This document shows, piece after piece, positions 45,794 through 55,603 of a stretch of 64,000 nucleotides of DNA (position 1 is its first letter; each line of letters begins with the position of its first letter). The DNA lies in NCBI RefSeq assembly GCF_040689395.1, contig NZ_JBFAZX010000005.1, forward strand, positions 1 to 64,000, in the 5' to 3' direction. A program made the position numbers and the translations under genes. Origin of the DNA: Dactylosporangium sp040689395. GTDB lineage: Bacteria > Actinomycetota > Actinomycetes > Mycobacteriales > Micromonosporaceae. Below the pieces are notes generated by a model, which saw only the letters and a program-made list of their open reading frames with translations, was not told the origin of the DNA and searched no databases.

Positions 45794-46333
45794 GTGAACA
45801 CACGGGAACAACACCTGGTCGAGCTGGTCGGCACCGACGGCAGCGCGATCGGCGAAACCACCGTCGACCTGGCGCACCGCGCGCCCGGCCAGCTGCACCG
45901 CGCCTTCTCGGTGCTGCTGGTCTCCCCCGAGGGAAAGCTGCTGCTGCAGCAGAGAGCCGCGGTGAAGACCCGGTTCCCGCTGCGATGGGCCAACGCCTGC
46001 TGCGGCCACCCAGGCCCGGGTGAGGCGCTCATCGAGGCCGCCGACCGCCGGCTGATGGAGGAACTCGGCGTGACGAGCGTGGCCCTGCGCGAGGTCGGCG
46101 TGCACCTCTATCAAGCCGCCGACCCGGACTCCGGGCGGGTCGAGTTCGAATACGACCACGTGCTGGTCGGCACCTACTCCGGCGACCCGACTGGCGTGGA
46201 CCCGGACGAGGTCGCAGCCGTGGACTGGGTCGCACCCGCCGAACTGGCACAGCGGATCACGCAGTCTCCCGACTCGTACGCGCCATGGCTGGCAGGGGTT
46301 CTCGACGCCTGGCAGGTGTCCGCCAACGGGTGA
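45794..46333 (+). CDS. idi: Isopentenyl-diphosphate delta-isomerase type I
   Basis: Nudix-fold enzyme (179 aa) interconverting IPP and DMAPP. Catalytic features: LHRAFSVLL with His35, NACCGHP with the active-site Cys69/70, the Nudix-like helix ADRRLMEELGV, and VEFEYDHVLVG with the catalytic Glu near 118. The GTG start 45794 has CAGGAG upstream; the longer open frame from 45527 is not needed. It lies 372 bases from the conservon start, divergently. It could supply DMAPP for the prenyltransferase 7 kb away as well as for general isoprenoids. Confidence 0.9.
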   Translation: MNTREQHLVELVGTDGSAIGETTVDLAHRAPGQLHRAFSVLLVSPEGKLLLQQRAAVKTRFPLRWANACCGHPGPGEALIEAADRRLMEELGVTSVALREVGVHLYQAADPDSGRVEFEYDHVLVGTYSGDPTGVDPDEVAAVDWVAPAELAQRITQSPDSYAPWLAGVLDAWQVSANG

Positions 46334-46386
46334 TCAAGGATTGATCGGGGCGCGCCGGCCCATGGCGCTCGGCGGGATGATGTGCG

Positions 46387-47046
46387 TCACCATCCGCCGT
46401 CGAAAAAGGCCAGGAGTGCCGGCGCCGCGTCCGCCGCGGTGGCCGTATTCGCCACCGCGACAACGATCACCAAAAGCGACGACAACACCGCGAGAACCCC
46501 GAACGAGCCCAGCACACGCCTCGCAGCCCTGTCGGACGACGCCGTTGCCGCGAACCTCTTCCACAACAGCACGCTCATCGCGATGAGGACCACCGCCACG
46601 ATCGCGGCGATCACGGCCATCGCCACGTGATATCGAGAGAAGTCGCTGATCATCACCTGGACGGGGTACAGGCTGTCGCCGCGTCGCGACGGCGTCGGGG
46701 CGTCGTCCGCCAGCCGCAACCGCCACCGCTCCACGCCGGCCACGGCGAGGGCCAGCCTCGGCCCCACGAGCGCGAGCAGGCCCACACCGATCAGACCGAG
46801 CCCGGCTGCGACAAACACGTAGGTGCCGGCCCACCGAAGTGGCGCGTCCTCGACCGGGCTGATCCGTCCGGTCCGCAGCACCCCGACGGCCAGGGCCAGC
46901 GGAGCCAGCGGGCCGGCGAGCACGAGCCAGAGCGCCGCTGATGCCACTGCCGTGCTCGCGCTGTAGGCGATACCGCGCCAGGGCCACGCCGACACGAGGA
47001 AGCGGGGCCACAGCACCGCCCTGAGCAGCGTGTTGGTCGACGTCAT
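46387..47046 (-). CDS. Membrane protein with sensor-domain-like fold
   Basis: A 219-aa polytopic protein with four or five TM segments. The N-terminal part (FLVSAWPWRGIAYSASTAVA) and GTYVFVAAGLGLIGVGLLAL resemble the putative sensor domain found at the N-terminus of some actinobacterial kinases, here without a kinase. A stretch VMISDFSRYHVAMAVIAAIV precedes the last helices. It is convergent with idi and divergent from the HhH-GPD gene. Function is unknown. Confidence 0.65.
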   Translation of the reverse strand: MTSTNTLLRAVLWPRFLVSAWPWRGIAYSASTAVASAALWLVLAGPLAPLALAVGVLRTGRISPVEDAPLRWAGTYVFVAAGLGLIGVGLLALVGPRLALAVAGVERWRLRLADDAPTPSRRGDSLYPVQVMISDFSRYHVAMAVIAAIVAVVLIAMSVLLWKRFAATASSDRAARRVLGSFGVLAVLSSLLVIVVAVANTATAADAAPALLAFFDGGW

Positions 47047-47208
47047 GCACCCAAGCTAGGCGTAATCGGCCGGCGCGAACCAGGACGCTGGATCGAGTCT
47101 TCCGGTAGGGCTAGCCATACCCGGCGTCACCCGCCCGCCGACCCCGCACAGTCGTGACGTACGGCGAATCACGTGACGATCGGGGCTCCACGCGGGCAGG
47201 ATGTCGGC

Positions 47209-47781
47209 ATGGCCATCACGCTGCCGATCGATGATGCGGCGAACGAGTACCTCACCCGCAGCCCTCTCGCGCTGCTCATCGGGATGACGCTGGACCAACA
47301 GATCCCGCTGGAGAAGGCGTTCACATCGCCGTGGGTGCTGGCGCAGCGGCTCGGCCACGAGCCGAGCGCGCGGGAGCTTGCCGACTTCGACCCGCAGGCG
47401 CTGGTGGAGGTCTTCGCGACGCCGCCGGCGTTGCACCGGTTCCCCAAGGCGATGGCCGCGCGGGTTCAGGAGGTCTGCCGGGTGATCGTCGAGCGCTACG
47501 ACGGCGACCCGGCCGGGATCTGGGCTGGCGTCACGGACGGTGCGCAGCTGCTGCGGCGGGTGCAGGAGCTGCCCGGCTTCGGCAGGCAGAAGGCGCAGAT
47601 CTTCGTGGCCCTGCTGGGCAAGCAGCGCGATGTGCGGCCCGAGGGCTGGCGGGACGCTGCCGGCGGGTACGGCGAGGAGGGCTCGTTCCGGTCGGTCGCC
47701 GACATCGTCGACGAGCCCTCGCTGGTGCGGGTGCGCGAGTACAAGAAGCAGGTCAAGGCCGAGGCGAAGGCCAAGGGCTGA
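47209..47781 (+). CDS. HhH-GPD-type base-excision repair protein
   Basis: A 190-aa protein of the HhH-GPD DNA glycosylase superfamily. It begins SPLALLIGMTLDQQIPLEKA and carries a helix-hairpin-helix at LRRVQELPGFGRQKAQIFVA, but lacks a clear catalytic Asp at the usual distance and any Fe-S cysteines. It belongs to the short actinobacterial branch annotated as HhH-GPD-type base excision repair protein. ATG 47209 is used; an upstream start at 47173 would add 12 residues. Confidence 0.8.
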   Translation: MAITLPIDDAANEYLTRSPLALLIGMTLDQQIPLEKAFTSPWVLAQRLGHEPSARELADFDPQALVEVFATPPALHRFPKAMAARVQEVCRVIVERYDGDPAGIWAGVTDGAQLLRRVQELPGFGRQKAQIFVALLGKQRDVRPEGWRDAAGGYGEEGSFRSVADIVDEPSLVRVREYKKQVKAEAKAKG

Positions 47782-47809
47782 GGAGCGCGGCACCGGTCGC
47801 CCGCGATCG

Positions 47810-48238
47810 CTACCCGGGCAGCGGCGCGCCGGTCTCCAGGACCGTCTTGAGGCCGCTGACGATCCGCGACCACGCCTCGTCGCGCTCCGGGTCGGGCCAC
47901 GGGTCGAGGTCGTCGCAGGTCAGCGCGGCGCGGGTGAGCGCCGGCTCGACCGGGGCGAGGTCCCAGGTGACCCAGCAGTGGGCCTCCTGCTGCGCGCCGA
48001 CGCCGGTGTAGATGTTGTGGATCAGCTGTACGCCGGGTATGGCATGGATGATCTCGCCGTGCAGGGCGTCGGGGACCGGCCCCTGCGTGGTGCGGAAGAC
48101 GATCGGGGCTCCCGGGCACCAGCGCGACTCCACGGCGAGGCCGAGGTAGTAGCGGCGGGTCTGTTCCGGGTCGGTGAGGGCCTGCCAGACCCGGTCGGGG
48201 GTGGCGGCGATGTACAGCGTGAACGTCCGGGTTCTCAT
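47810..48238 (-). CDS. SRPBCC-domain protein (AHSA1-like)
   Basis: A 142-aa START/Bet v1-like ligand-binding protein. The signature begins RTFTLYIAATPDRVWQALTD and includes YYLGLAVESRW and WVTWDLAPVEPALTRAALTC. Such proteins act as lipid or hydrophobic ligand binders or Hsp90-activator-like proteins; the ligand is unknown. ATG 48238 has GGAGG seven bases upstream. The much longer open frame on this strand (to 49312) is antisense to the next two genes and is not coding. Confidence 0.82.
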   Translation of the reverse strand: MRTRTFTLYIAATPDRVWQALTDPEQTRRYYLGLAVESRWCPGAPIVFRTTQGPVPDALHGEIIHAIPGVQLIHNIYTGVGAQQEAHCWVTWDLAPVEPALTRAALTCDDLDPWPDPERDEAWSRIVSGLKTVLETGAPLPG

Positions 48239-48316
48239 GCTGCAGAATCCTCCGGGCCGGACTTGCCGGTGACTTGAGCGCGGCTTGGTTCGCCGCGGGA
48301 CGAGGAGCGCAGAACC

Positions 48317-48784
48317 GTGGAAGAGCTGATCACCGAGCTGGAGGCGCAGGAGGAGCGGCTGCGGTTCGACCGGTTCGACAACGACGACGCATGGGCGCTG
48401 GGCAGCATGCTGGTCGAGGTGGCGCGGGAGCGCGGGCTGCCGATCACGATCGACGTGCGCCGCGGCGGGCAGCAGCTCTTCCACGCCGCGCTGCCGGGCA
48501 CGACGCCCGACAACGACCGCTGGATCGAGCGCAAGATCCGGGTCGTGGAGCGGATGCACGCCTCGTCGTTCCTCGTCGGGCGGCGGCTGGCGGCGAAGGG
48601 CGAGGCGTTCGACGCCGGCTACGGGGTCGACCCCGCGCAGTACGCGACCCACGGTGGCGCCTTCCCGATCCGTGTCCGCGATGTGGGCGTCGTCGGCGTC
48701 GTCACGGTGTCGGGTCTGCCGCAGGCGGAGGATCACGCGCTGGTCGTCGAGGTGCTCGGGCGCTTCCTCGGCCACCTGTCGTGA
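48317..48784 (+). CDS. UPF0303 / heme-degrading-domain family protein
   Basis: A 155-aa protein of the GlcG/HbpS-like DUF336 family (UPF0303). Landmarks: ITIDVRRGGQQLFHAALPGT, ERKIRVVERMHASSFLVGRR, and GGAFPIRVRDVGVVGVVTVS. Members bind heme or act as accessory proteins; no specific ligand residue is evident here. The GTG start is 48317. It stands alone between the SRPBCC gene (divergent) and a lipoprotein gene. Confidence 0.8.
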   Translation: MEELITELEAQEERLRFDRFDNDDAWALGSMLVEVARERGLPITIDVRRGGQQLFHAALPGTTPDNDRWIERKIRVVERMHASSFLVGRRLAAKGEAFDAGYGVDPAQYATHGGAFPIRVRDVGVVGVVTVSGLPQAEDHALVVEVLGRFLGHLS

Positions 48785-48818
48785 TGCCGACAAGCGCGCG
48801 GCGCGGCCAGGCCTCACG

Positions 48819-49328
48819 ATGCCGCATGTGAATACACGAATCGCTGTACCGGTCGCTGTCTCGGGCATGCTCCTGGCGACCGTTCTGGCCGGCTGTTCCG
48901 ACGACACGCCGGCCGATAGCGAAGCCGCCGCCACGACCACGACCGCGACCTCGGCCACCGCACCGTCCAGCGCGGCGGCCGAGGCGAGCAGCGAAGCGCC
49001 GAGCAGCGCCTCGCCCTCGGCGAAGGCCGGATCGAGCACGGCGACGGCCGGCTGCCCGGTCACCGCGGCCACGCTGGAGAAGGCGTTCCGGGCCAACATC
49101 AAGGTCGCCTCGGCGGTCGTGCTGGGCAAGGGGCTCAAGGACGTCAGCTGCCACAACGGCTGGGCCACCGCGGTCACCCAGCCGACCAACCTCGAGCCGG
49201 CGGTGGTGCTGTTCAAGTACGACGCCGCGAAGAAGACCTGGGCCGCGCTCGTGGGCGGCACCGACGGCGTCTGCCGGGACACCGTGCCTGCGGACACCGC
49301 GACACACCTCAAGGGCTGCCAGAACTAA
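48819..49328 (+). CDS. Small secreted lipoprotein
   Basis: A 169-aa lipoprotein. The signal peptide ends in the lipobox LAGC (MLLATVLAGCSDD). A Ser/Thr/Ala-rich linker leads to a compact C-terminal domain of about 90 residues with four cysteines (GCPVTAATLEKAF, VSCHNGW, GVCRDTV, KGCQN), which may form two disulfides. No family was recognised. ATG 48819 or GTG 48828 are both possible. Confidence 0.75.
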   Translation: MPHVNTRIAVPVAVSGMLLATVLAGCSDDTPADSEAAATTTTATSATAPSSAAAEASSEAPSSASPSAKAGSSTATAGCPVTAATLEKAFRANIKVASAVVLGKGLKDVSCHNGWATAVTQPTNLEPAVVLFKYDAAKKTWAALVGGTDGVCRDTVPADTATHLKGCQN

Positions 49329-49381
49329 CCCGATCGAATGTCGTAAATTGTTGGAGTGAGACACCCACTCCACACTGTCTT

Positions 49382-49419
49382 CGCCGGAGCGGCCGCCACC
49401 TTTGCGGCCCGCTCCGGCG
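49382..49419 (+). terminator. Hairpin downstream of lipoprotein gene
   Basis: CGCCGGAGCG pairs with CGCTCCGGCG and the inner GCCGC with GCGGC, leaving one bulged C and a small loop. It starts 53 bases after the lipoprotein stop. It has no T-tract. Confidence 0.5.
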
Positions 49420-49469
49420 GGTCAAGGATGGGCGCTGGTACAAATTCCCGCTTTGTGGTCATATAGAGC

Positions 49470-49811
49470 ATGGAGCGTGAAGCACTGCTCCGGCTCCTCG
49501 CGGAGGAGCCTGGAGTGGCCTTCGAGGCGTGCCGAGCCGCGATTCGCGCCGGTGCCGAATACATTGTCTGGGACCACACGCTGCCCGCCGACCAGCTCGC
49601 GCGCAACTATTCCCGCCGCGCGCAGCACATGGCGAAGATCGGCAATCCCATGCTCGGCGGCACCGAGGCGATCGAGCAGTTACGGACCTCGGGCGACCGG
49701 CCGCTGCGCGTCGGCGAGGCGAAGGTGGCCGACCCGCCCACCCACTTCCAGCTGTTCCTGGCGGCCGACGGGTCCCGAGTCGTGGCCTGCATAGGCATCG
49801 ATCAACGCTGA
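49470..49811 (+). CDS. Small conserved hypothetical protein
   Basis: A 113-aa soluble protein without a recognised domain. The N-terminal half is helical (EREALLRLLAEEPGVAFEAC) and includes EYIVWDHTLPADQLARNYSR. The C-terminal half looks like beta strands (PPTHFQLFLAADGSRVVACI). Its stop is 17 bases before the methyltransferase GTG, suggesting co-transcription with the methyltransferase and dtd. Confidence 0.6.
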   Translation: MEREALLRLLAEEPGVAFEACRAAIRAGAEYIVWDHTLPADQLARNYSRRAQHMAKIGNPMLGGTEAIEQLRTSGDRPLRVGEAKVADPPTHFQLFLAADGSRVVACIGIDQR

Positions 49812-49828
49812 AGTACCAGGATGTCGGT

Positions 49829-51331
49829 GTGGACGCACTGCTGGACGGCACCGCACTGGCACGGCTTCGCGAGGCGCTCGCCTCGGCGGGGTACACCTCG
49901 GAAGGCATCAAGGCCCACCTCGGCGAGGAGGCCACGGCGGCGTGCGCGCGCAACGACTTCCGTGCCGCGCTGCGCGTCACCGAGGCGCAGGGCGACCGGC
50001 TCGCCACGCTGATCCGGCTGTTCATCTGCGGGCAGACCGAGCCGCCGGACCGGGTCGCGGCCGCACTCGCGCCGCTGCCGCTGGAGTCCGCCGGGCCGCT
50101 GCTGGAGCCCGACGGCGACGGCCTGCGCGCGGCGCTGGAGCTCGAGCCGTACGGCGACTGGTGGGTCGTCGCCGACCTCTCCGCCGGCATGCGCCCCGGC
50201 CGTGCGCTGCCCGGCGACCACGTGCTCGGCATCGGCGGCGCCTCCACCACCCTCGCCGCCGCGACCCTGCGCGGCCCGGTCGGCACCGCGCTGGACCTCG
50301 GCACCGGCTGCGGGGTGCAGGCCCTGCACCTGTCCACGCACGCGCGGCGGGTCACCGCCACCGACGTGCTGCCCCGGGCGCTGCGGTTCGCGGCTACCAC
50401 CGCCGCCCTCAACGGCCTGGACTGGGAGCTGCTGGAGGGCGACCTGACCAGGCCGGTCGAGGGCCGCCGCTTCGACCTGGTCGTGAGCAACCCGCCGTTC
50501 GTCGCCGGGCCAGGCACGACCGCGCACACGTACCGCGACTCCGGCCGCCCCGGCGACGCCGTCTGCGCGGAGCTCGTCGCCGCCGCGCCGGGCCTGCTCG
50601 CCGCGGGCGGGCACATGCAGTTCCTGGCCAACTGGCTGCACGTGGCCGGCCAGGACTGGCGGGACCGGGTCAACGACTGGCTCGCCGGCACCGGCCTGGA
50701 CGCCTGGGTCATCCAGCGCGAGGTCTCCGATCCCCTCGCGTACGTCAACCTGTGGCTCGCCGACGCCTCCGAGGACCCGGCGCGCCAGCCGGCCCTCGCC
50801 GCGGCCTGGCTGGACTGGTTCGACGCCCAGCGGGTGGACGCGGTCGGCTTCGGCCTGATCACGCTGCGCGCGGCCGGCCACGACGACCCGACCGTGCGCA
50901 TCGAGGACCTCCGCCAGGGCGTCGAGGGCCCCCTGGGGCCGCTCATCGGCGACTGGTTCGACCGGCAGGACTTCCTGCGCCACCGCGACCTGCTGCGCGC
51001 CAGGCTGGTCGCCGCGCCCGGCCTGCGGCTGCGGCAGGAGGCCGGGCTGGGCGCGGAGGGCTGGGAGGTGGAGCGGCAGCTGCTGGCCCTGCCCGACGGC
51101 CTGCGGTGGGTCGAGGAGGTGGACCCGGTGGCCCTGACGCTCATCGGCGCGTGCGACGGGTCGGTGACCCTGCGGGATCAGGTGGACGTGCTGGCGGCGG
51201 CCCATGAGGTACCGCCGGAGGTCCTCGCCGACGTGGCGGTGCCCCTGGTGGCCCATCTCGTCGAGCGCGGCATCCTGCTCCCCGCCGAGCCCGCCCGCAC
51301 CCAGGCCGCCGAGTCCGTCGGGCCCGCCTGA
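49829..51331 (+). CDS. SAM-dependent methyltransferase with N-terminal DUF7059-like domain
   Basis: A 500-aa protein. Residues 1-125 form a helical N-terminal domain. The methyltransferase fold has motif I ALDLGTGCGVQALHLS and the amino-group-methylating motif VVSNPPFVAGPGT (NPPF, as in PrmC/HemK and N6-adenine enzymes). A C-terminal winged-helix-like part follows (DGSVTLRDQVDVLAAAHEVP). It resembles a conserved actinobacterial methyltransferase whose substrate is unknown, perhaps a ribosomal component. GTG 49829 has CAGGA eight bases upstream. The TGA overlaps the dtd ATG by one base. Confidence 0.78.
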   Translation: MDALLDGTALARLREALASAGYTSEGIKAHLGEEATAACARNDFRAALRVTEAQGDRLATLIRLFICGQTEPPDRVAAALAPLPLESAGPLLEPDGDGLRAALELEPYGDWWVVADLSAGMRPGRALPGDHVLGIGGASTTLAAATLRGPVGTALDLGTGCGVQALHLSTHARRVTATDVLPRALRFAATTAALNGLDWELLEGDLTRPVEGRRFDLVVSNPPFVAGPGTTAHTYRDSGRPGDAVCAELVAAAPGLLAAGGHMQFLANWLHVAGQDWRDRVNDWLAGTGLDAWVIQREVSDPLAYVNLWLADASEDPARQPALAAAWLDWFDAQRVDAVGFGLITLRAAGHDDPTVRIEDLRQGVEGPLGPLIGDWFDRQDFLRHRDLLRARLVAAPGLRLRQEAGLGAEGWEVERQLLALPDGLRWVEEVDPVALTLIGACDGSVTLRDQVDVLAAAHEVPPEVLADVAVPLVAHLVERGILLPAEPARTQAAESVGPA

Positions 51332-51753
51332 TGCGCGCCCTGGTCCAGACGGTCAGCCGGGCCAGCGTGAGCGTCGACGGCGCGGTGGTCGGCGCGATCG
51401 AGGGCGGGCTGCTGGTGCTCGTCGGCGCGACCCATTCGGACACTCCCGAAATTTCCGGAACACTCGCCCGAAAGGTGCACGAGCTACGCATCCTCGACGA
51501 CGAGCAATCCGCGGCCGACACCGGGGCGCCACTGCTCGTCGTCTCGCAGTTCACCCTCTACGGCGACGCGCGCAAGGGGCGCCGGCCCAGCTGGAGCGCC
51601 GCGGCGCGGCCCGAGGTCGCCGAGCCGCTAATCGAGGAGTTCTGCAGGGCGCTTCGCGACCGGGGCGCAACCGTCGAAACCGGGCGATTTCGCACCCACA
51701 TGCTCGTCGAAAGCGTGAACGTCGGACCGCGCACCGTGCTGCTGGAGGTCTGA
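51331..51753 (+). CDS. dtd: D-aminoacyl-tRNA deacylase
   Basis: Removes D-amino acids mischarged on tRNA. The 140-aa chain begins RALVQTVSRASVSVDGAVVG and has the active-site motif VSQFTLYGD followed by KGRRPSW. The C-terminal motif, usually NxGPVT, reads NVGPRTVLLEV, so the Gly-cisPro pair is kept but flanking residues differ. The start overlaps the upstream methyltransferase stop (TGATG), implying coupling. Confidence 0.9.
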   Translation: MRALVQTVSRASVSVDGAVVGAIEGGLLVLVGATHSDTPEISGTLARKVHELRILDDEQSAADTGAPLLVVSQFTLYGDARKGRRPSWSAAARPEVAEPLIEEFCRALRDRGATVETGRFRTHMLVESVNVGPRTVLLEV

Positions 51754-51870
51754 GACTCACGGTTTCGTGCCACGGCTTCGCCGCCTCACCGCCACTTCAC
51801 GCCCGTTCAGCGAAGCTACTTCTCGCAGGAATGATCGCGCCACTTGTCAAACCACGGGAGGCGAGCGAAA

Positions 51871-52878
<1,008 letters not shown>

Positions 52879-52891
52879 TCGCCACCAAGCG

Positions 52892-52916
52892 AAGGCCGCC
52901 CTCGGGCGGCCTTTTT
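52892..52916 (+). terminator. sigB terminator
   Basis: AAGGCCGCCC and GGGCGGCCTT form a perfect 10-bp stem with a TC loop followed by TTTG. It begins 14 bases after the sigB stop. Confidence 0.85.
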
Positions 52917-52945
52917 GTTCGACCACCTCACCGTCGCGGAGCGGG

Positions 52946-55564
52946 TCAGAGGCGGCGGGGGCCGCTGTCGGGGCGGGGCTGGTGCGGGGCGAAGCCGGCG
53001 CTCGCGTGCAGGACGGCCAGGCCCGCCGGGCGGGCCAGGACCGGGTTCAGGCTCAGCGACGACAGGGACGGCTGCTCGTCGACCAGGCGCCCGATGCGCA
53101 GCAGCAGGTCGGCCAGGGCGTCCAGGTCGACGGGGGCGGCGCCGCGGTAGCCGGTCAGCAGCCGGGCGGCGCGCGGGGCGCGGACCAGGGCCGCGGCGTC
53201 GCGGTCGGTGAGCGGGACCGGGCGCCAGGCGCGGTCGCCCAGCAGGTCGGCGGCCTCGCCGCCGAGGCCGAAGCCGACGACGGGGCCGAAGGAGGGGTCG
53301 TCGACGACCTCGACCACGCACGCCACGCCGGGGGCGACCATCGGCTGGACGACGACCTCGACGCCCAGGCCGAAGAGGCGCTCGAGCTCCAGGTACGCCT
53401 CCGCGACGGCGGCCGGCGAGGTGAGGTTGAGGCGTACCGCACCCAGGTCGATACGGTGCCGCCAGGGCTTGGTGGCGACCTTGAGGGCGACCGGGTACCC
53501 GACCTCGGCGGCCACGTCGGCGACCCGGGCGCCGACGGCCCAGCGGGACGGGACGACGGGAATCCCGTACGCGGCCAGGAGCTCGTCGGCCTGGTCCCCC
53601 TGGCCCTGGTCGCCGGCGCCGGCCAGGGCCAGTCGGGCGGCGATCTCGGTGCCTCGGGTGGTGTCGACGCCGGGGAGGGCGGGCACGGCGCCGACCGGCT
53701 CGCGTCGCCACGCGGCGTAGCGGGCGACCCGGCCCAGGGCGCGGACCGCCTCCTCGATGGCGGGGTACATCGCCAGGGCGGGCGGGTCGTCGTCGCCGTA
53801 GGCGGGTGCGACGGCGAAGGACGGGTCGGCCGGCATCACCACCGCGAGGGGGCGCGGGGCGGCGGCGGTGGAGACGCGCAGCAGCTCGGCGACGCCGAGC
53901 GTGTCGCCCTCGGCGAGGGCGGGCGCGTACGCGGCCACGACGGCGTCCACGCGCTCGTCGTCGAGGGCGGCGTGCACGGCTTGGACGAAGTCGACGTCGG
54001 ACACGGTGGGGCCGAGGTCGCGCGGATACCCCTCGGCGACGCGCAGCCCGGCAGCCGGCGCCTTGGCCACGGTGAGCACGCCGAGGGCGGCGGCGTTGGT
54101 GACGACGGCGATGCGGTTCCCGGTCGGCAGCGGGTGGCCGGCGATGAGCAGGCCCACGTCGAAGAGCTCGGCGACGGTGTCCACGCGGATCACGCCCGAG
54201 CTGGCGAACAGCGCGGCGACGCCGCGGGCGTCGGGGCCGACGGTCACCGCGTCCAGGGCCGGCGGGCGGACAGGGCTCGCGACGGCGGCGACCGGCTTGC
54301 GGCGGGCGAGCTCACGGGCGATCCGGGCGAACTTGCGCGGGTTGCCGAAGGTCTCCAGGTACAGCAGCACCGCGTCGGTGTGCGGGTCCTCCCGCCAGTA
54401 CTGCAGCGCGTCGTTGCCGGACACGTCGGCGCGGTTGCCGGCGGAGATGAACGTGGACAGGCCCAGGCCCCTGCGGTCGGCCTCGGCGAGCAGGGCGGTG
54501 CCCAGCGCCGCGGACTGGCTGAAGAACCCGACGCGGCCGGCGCGGGGCAGCAGCGGCGCCAGCGTGGCATTGATCCGAACGCCCCGGTCCGTGTTGGCGA
54601 CGCCGAGGCAGTTCGGGCCGACCAGGCGCATGCCGTGGTCCCGCACCACGCGCAGCAGCGCGGCCTGGGCCTCGGCGCCGGCCGGGCCGGACTCGGCGAA
54701 GCCGGCCGAGACGACGACGAGCCCGTGCACGCCCGCCGCGGCGCAGTCGGCCACGACCGCGGGCACCGCGTCGGCGGGGACGGCGACGACGGCGAGGTCG
54801 ATTCCCGCGGTACCGCTGAGGGACCGAACGGCGGGAAGACCACCGACCACCTCGGCGGACGGGTGGACCGGGACCAGATTGCCGGCGAAGCCGGCGCCCT
54901 TGAGGTGCGACAGCAGCGCCGCGCCGATGCCGGAGCCGCCCGCGCGGGCCCCGTAGACGGCGACGCCGGCCGGGTTGAGCAGCCGCGCGATCGAGCGGGC
55001 CTCGGCGCGCTGCTCGCGGGACCGCTGCACGCGCATCGAGTCGGGGGTAGCCGCGATCGGGAACCACAGGTGCACGACCCCGTCGGCGAACTCGCGCTCG
55101 ATGTGGAAGCCGGCCGCCATGAACACGTGCAGCATCGCCCGGTTCACGGGCAGTACGTCGGCCTCGAACTCGGTGATGCCCTCGTCGCCGGCCGCGGCGA
55201 TCAGGTGCTCGATGAGCACCGACCCGATGCCCCGGCCCTGGTGCGCGTCCTCCACCACGAAGGCGACCTCGGCCTGGTGGGAGCCGGCGCCGAGGCGGTC
55301 GTAGCGGCCGACCGCGATCAGCTCGCCGGCGTGCTCGACCACGAACGCCTCGCGGTCGTGGTGGTCGACGTTGACGAACCGGTCCAGGTCGCGCTGCGGA
55401 ATCCGGGGATACGCCGAGAAGTACCGCAGATATCTGGTCCGCTCGGAGAAGCGGGAGTGCAGCGCGACGATCCGGTCCGCGTCGTCGGGGCGGATCGGTC
55501 GCAAGTGGACGGTGGTCCCGTCGGAGAGCAGCACGTCCGCCGCTCGGTCCGAAACGTCGTTCAC
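52946..55564 (-). CDS. GNAT acetyltransferase fused to NDP-forming acyl-CoA synthetase module
   Basis: An 872-aa multidomain protein related to protein lysine acetyltransferases (Pat/PatZ type, actinobacterial order). Residues about 10-175 form a GNAT domain (acetyl-CoA loop VEDAHQGRGIGSVLIEHLIA). About 190-320 is a CoA-binding Rossmann domain (GVAVYGARAGGSGIGAALLS). Succinyl-CoA-ligase-like domains follow (LVGPNCLGVANTDRG, GFFSQSAALGTALL). A C-terminal ATP-grasp module contains GYPVALKVATKPWRHRIDLG. The synthetase part is probably a regulatory acyl-CoA sensor. GTG 55564 is preferred over the open frame to 55927, which overlaps the divergent DivIVA gene. Acetylation targets are unknown. Confidence 0.85.
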   Translation of the reverse strand: MNDVSDRAADVLLSDGTTVHLRPIRPDDADRIVALHSRFSERTRYLRYFSAYPRIPQRDLDRFVNVDHHDREAFVVEHAGELIAVGRYDRLGAGSHQAEVAFVVEDAHQGRGIGSVLIEHLIAAAGDEGITEFEADVLPVNRAMLHVFMAAGFHIEREFADGVVHLWFPIAATPDSMRVQRSREQRAEARSIARLLNPAGVAVYGARAGGSGIGAALLSHLKGAGFAGNLVPVHPSAEVVGGLPAVRSLSGTAGIDLAVVAVPADAVPAVVADCAAAGVHGLVVVSAGFAESGPAGAEAQAALLRVVRDHGMRLVGPNCLGVANTDRGVRINATLAPLLPRAGRVGFFSQSAALGTALLAEADRRGLGLSTFISAGNRADVSGNDALQYWREDPHTDAVLLYLETFGNPRKFARIARELARRKPVAAVASPVRPPALDAVTVGPDARGVAALFASSGVIRVDTVAELFDVGLLIAGHPLPTGNRIAVVTNAAALGVLTVAKAPAAGLRVAEGYPRDLGPTVSDVDFVQAVHAALDDERVDAVVAAYAPALAEGDTLGVAELLRVSTAAAPRPLAVVMPADPSFAVAPAYGDDDPPALAMYPAIEEAVRALGRVARYAAWRREPVGAVPALPGVDTTRGTEIAARLALAGAGDQGQGDQADELLAAYGIPVVPSRWAVGARVADVAAEVGYPVALKVATKPWRHRIDLGAVRLNLTSPAAVAEAYLELERLFGLGVEVVVQPMVAPGVACVVEVVDDPSFGPVVGFGLGGEAADLLGDRAWRPVPLTDRDAAALVRAPRAARLLTGYRGAAPVDLDALADLLLRIGRLVDEQPSLSSLSLNPVLARPAGLAVLHASAGFAPHQPRPDSGPRRL

Positions 55565-55603
55565 CCGCCTAGTTTCCCACCCGCTTGGGTTACGGTGTCT
55601 CGC

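Noticed and set aside
47810..49312. 500-codon minus-strand open frame
   Set aside because: Only the SRPBCC part (47810-48238) is real. The rest is antisense to the UPF0303 and lipoprotein genes.
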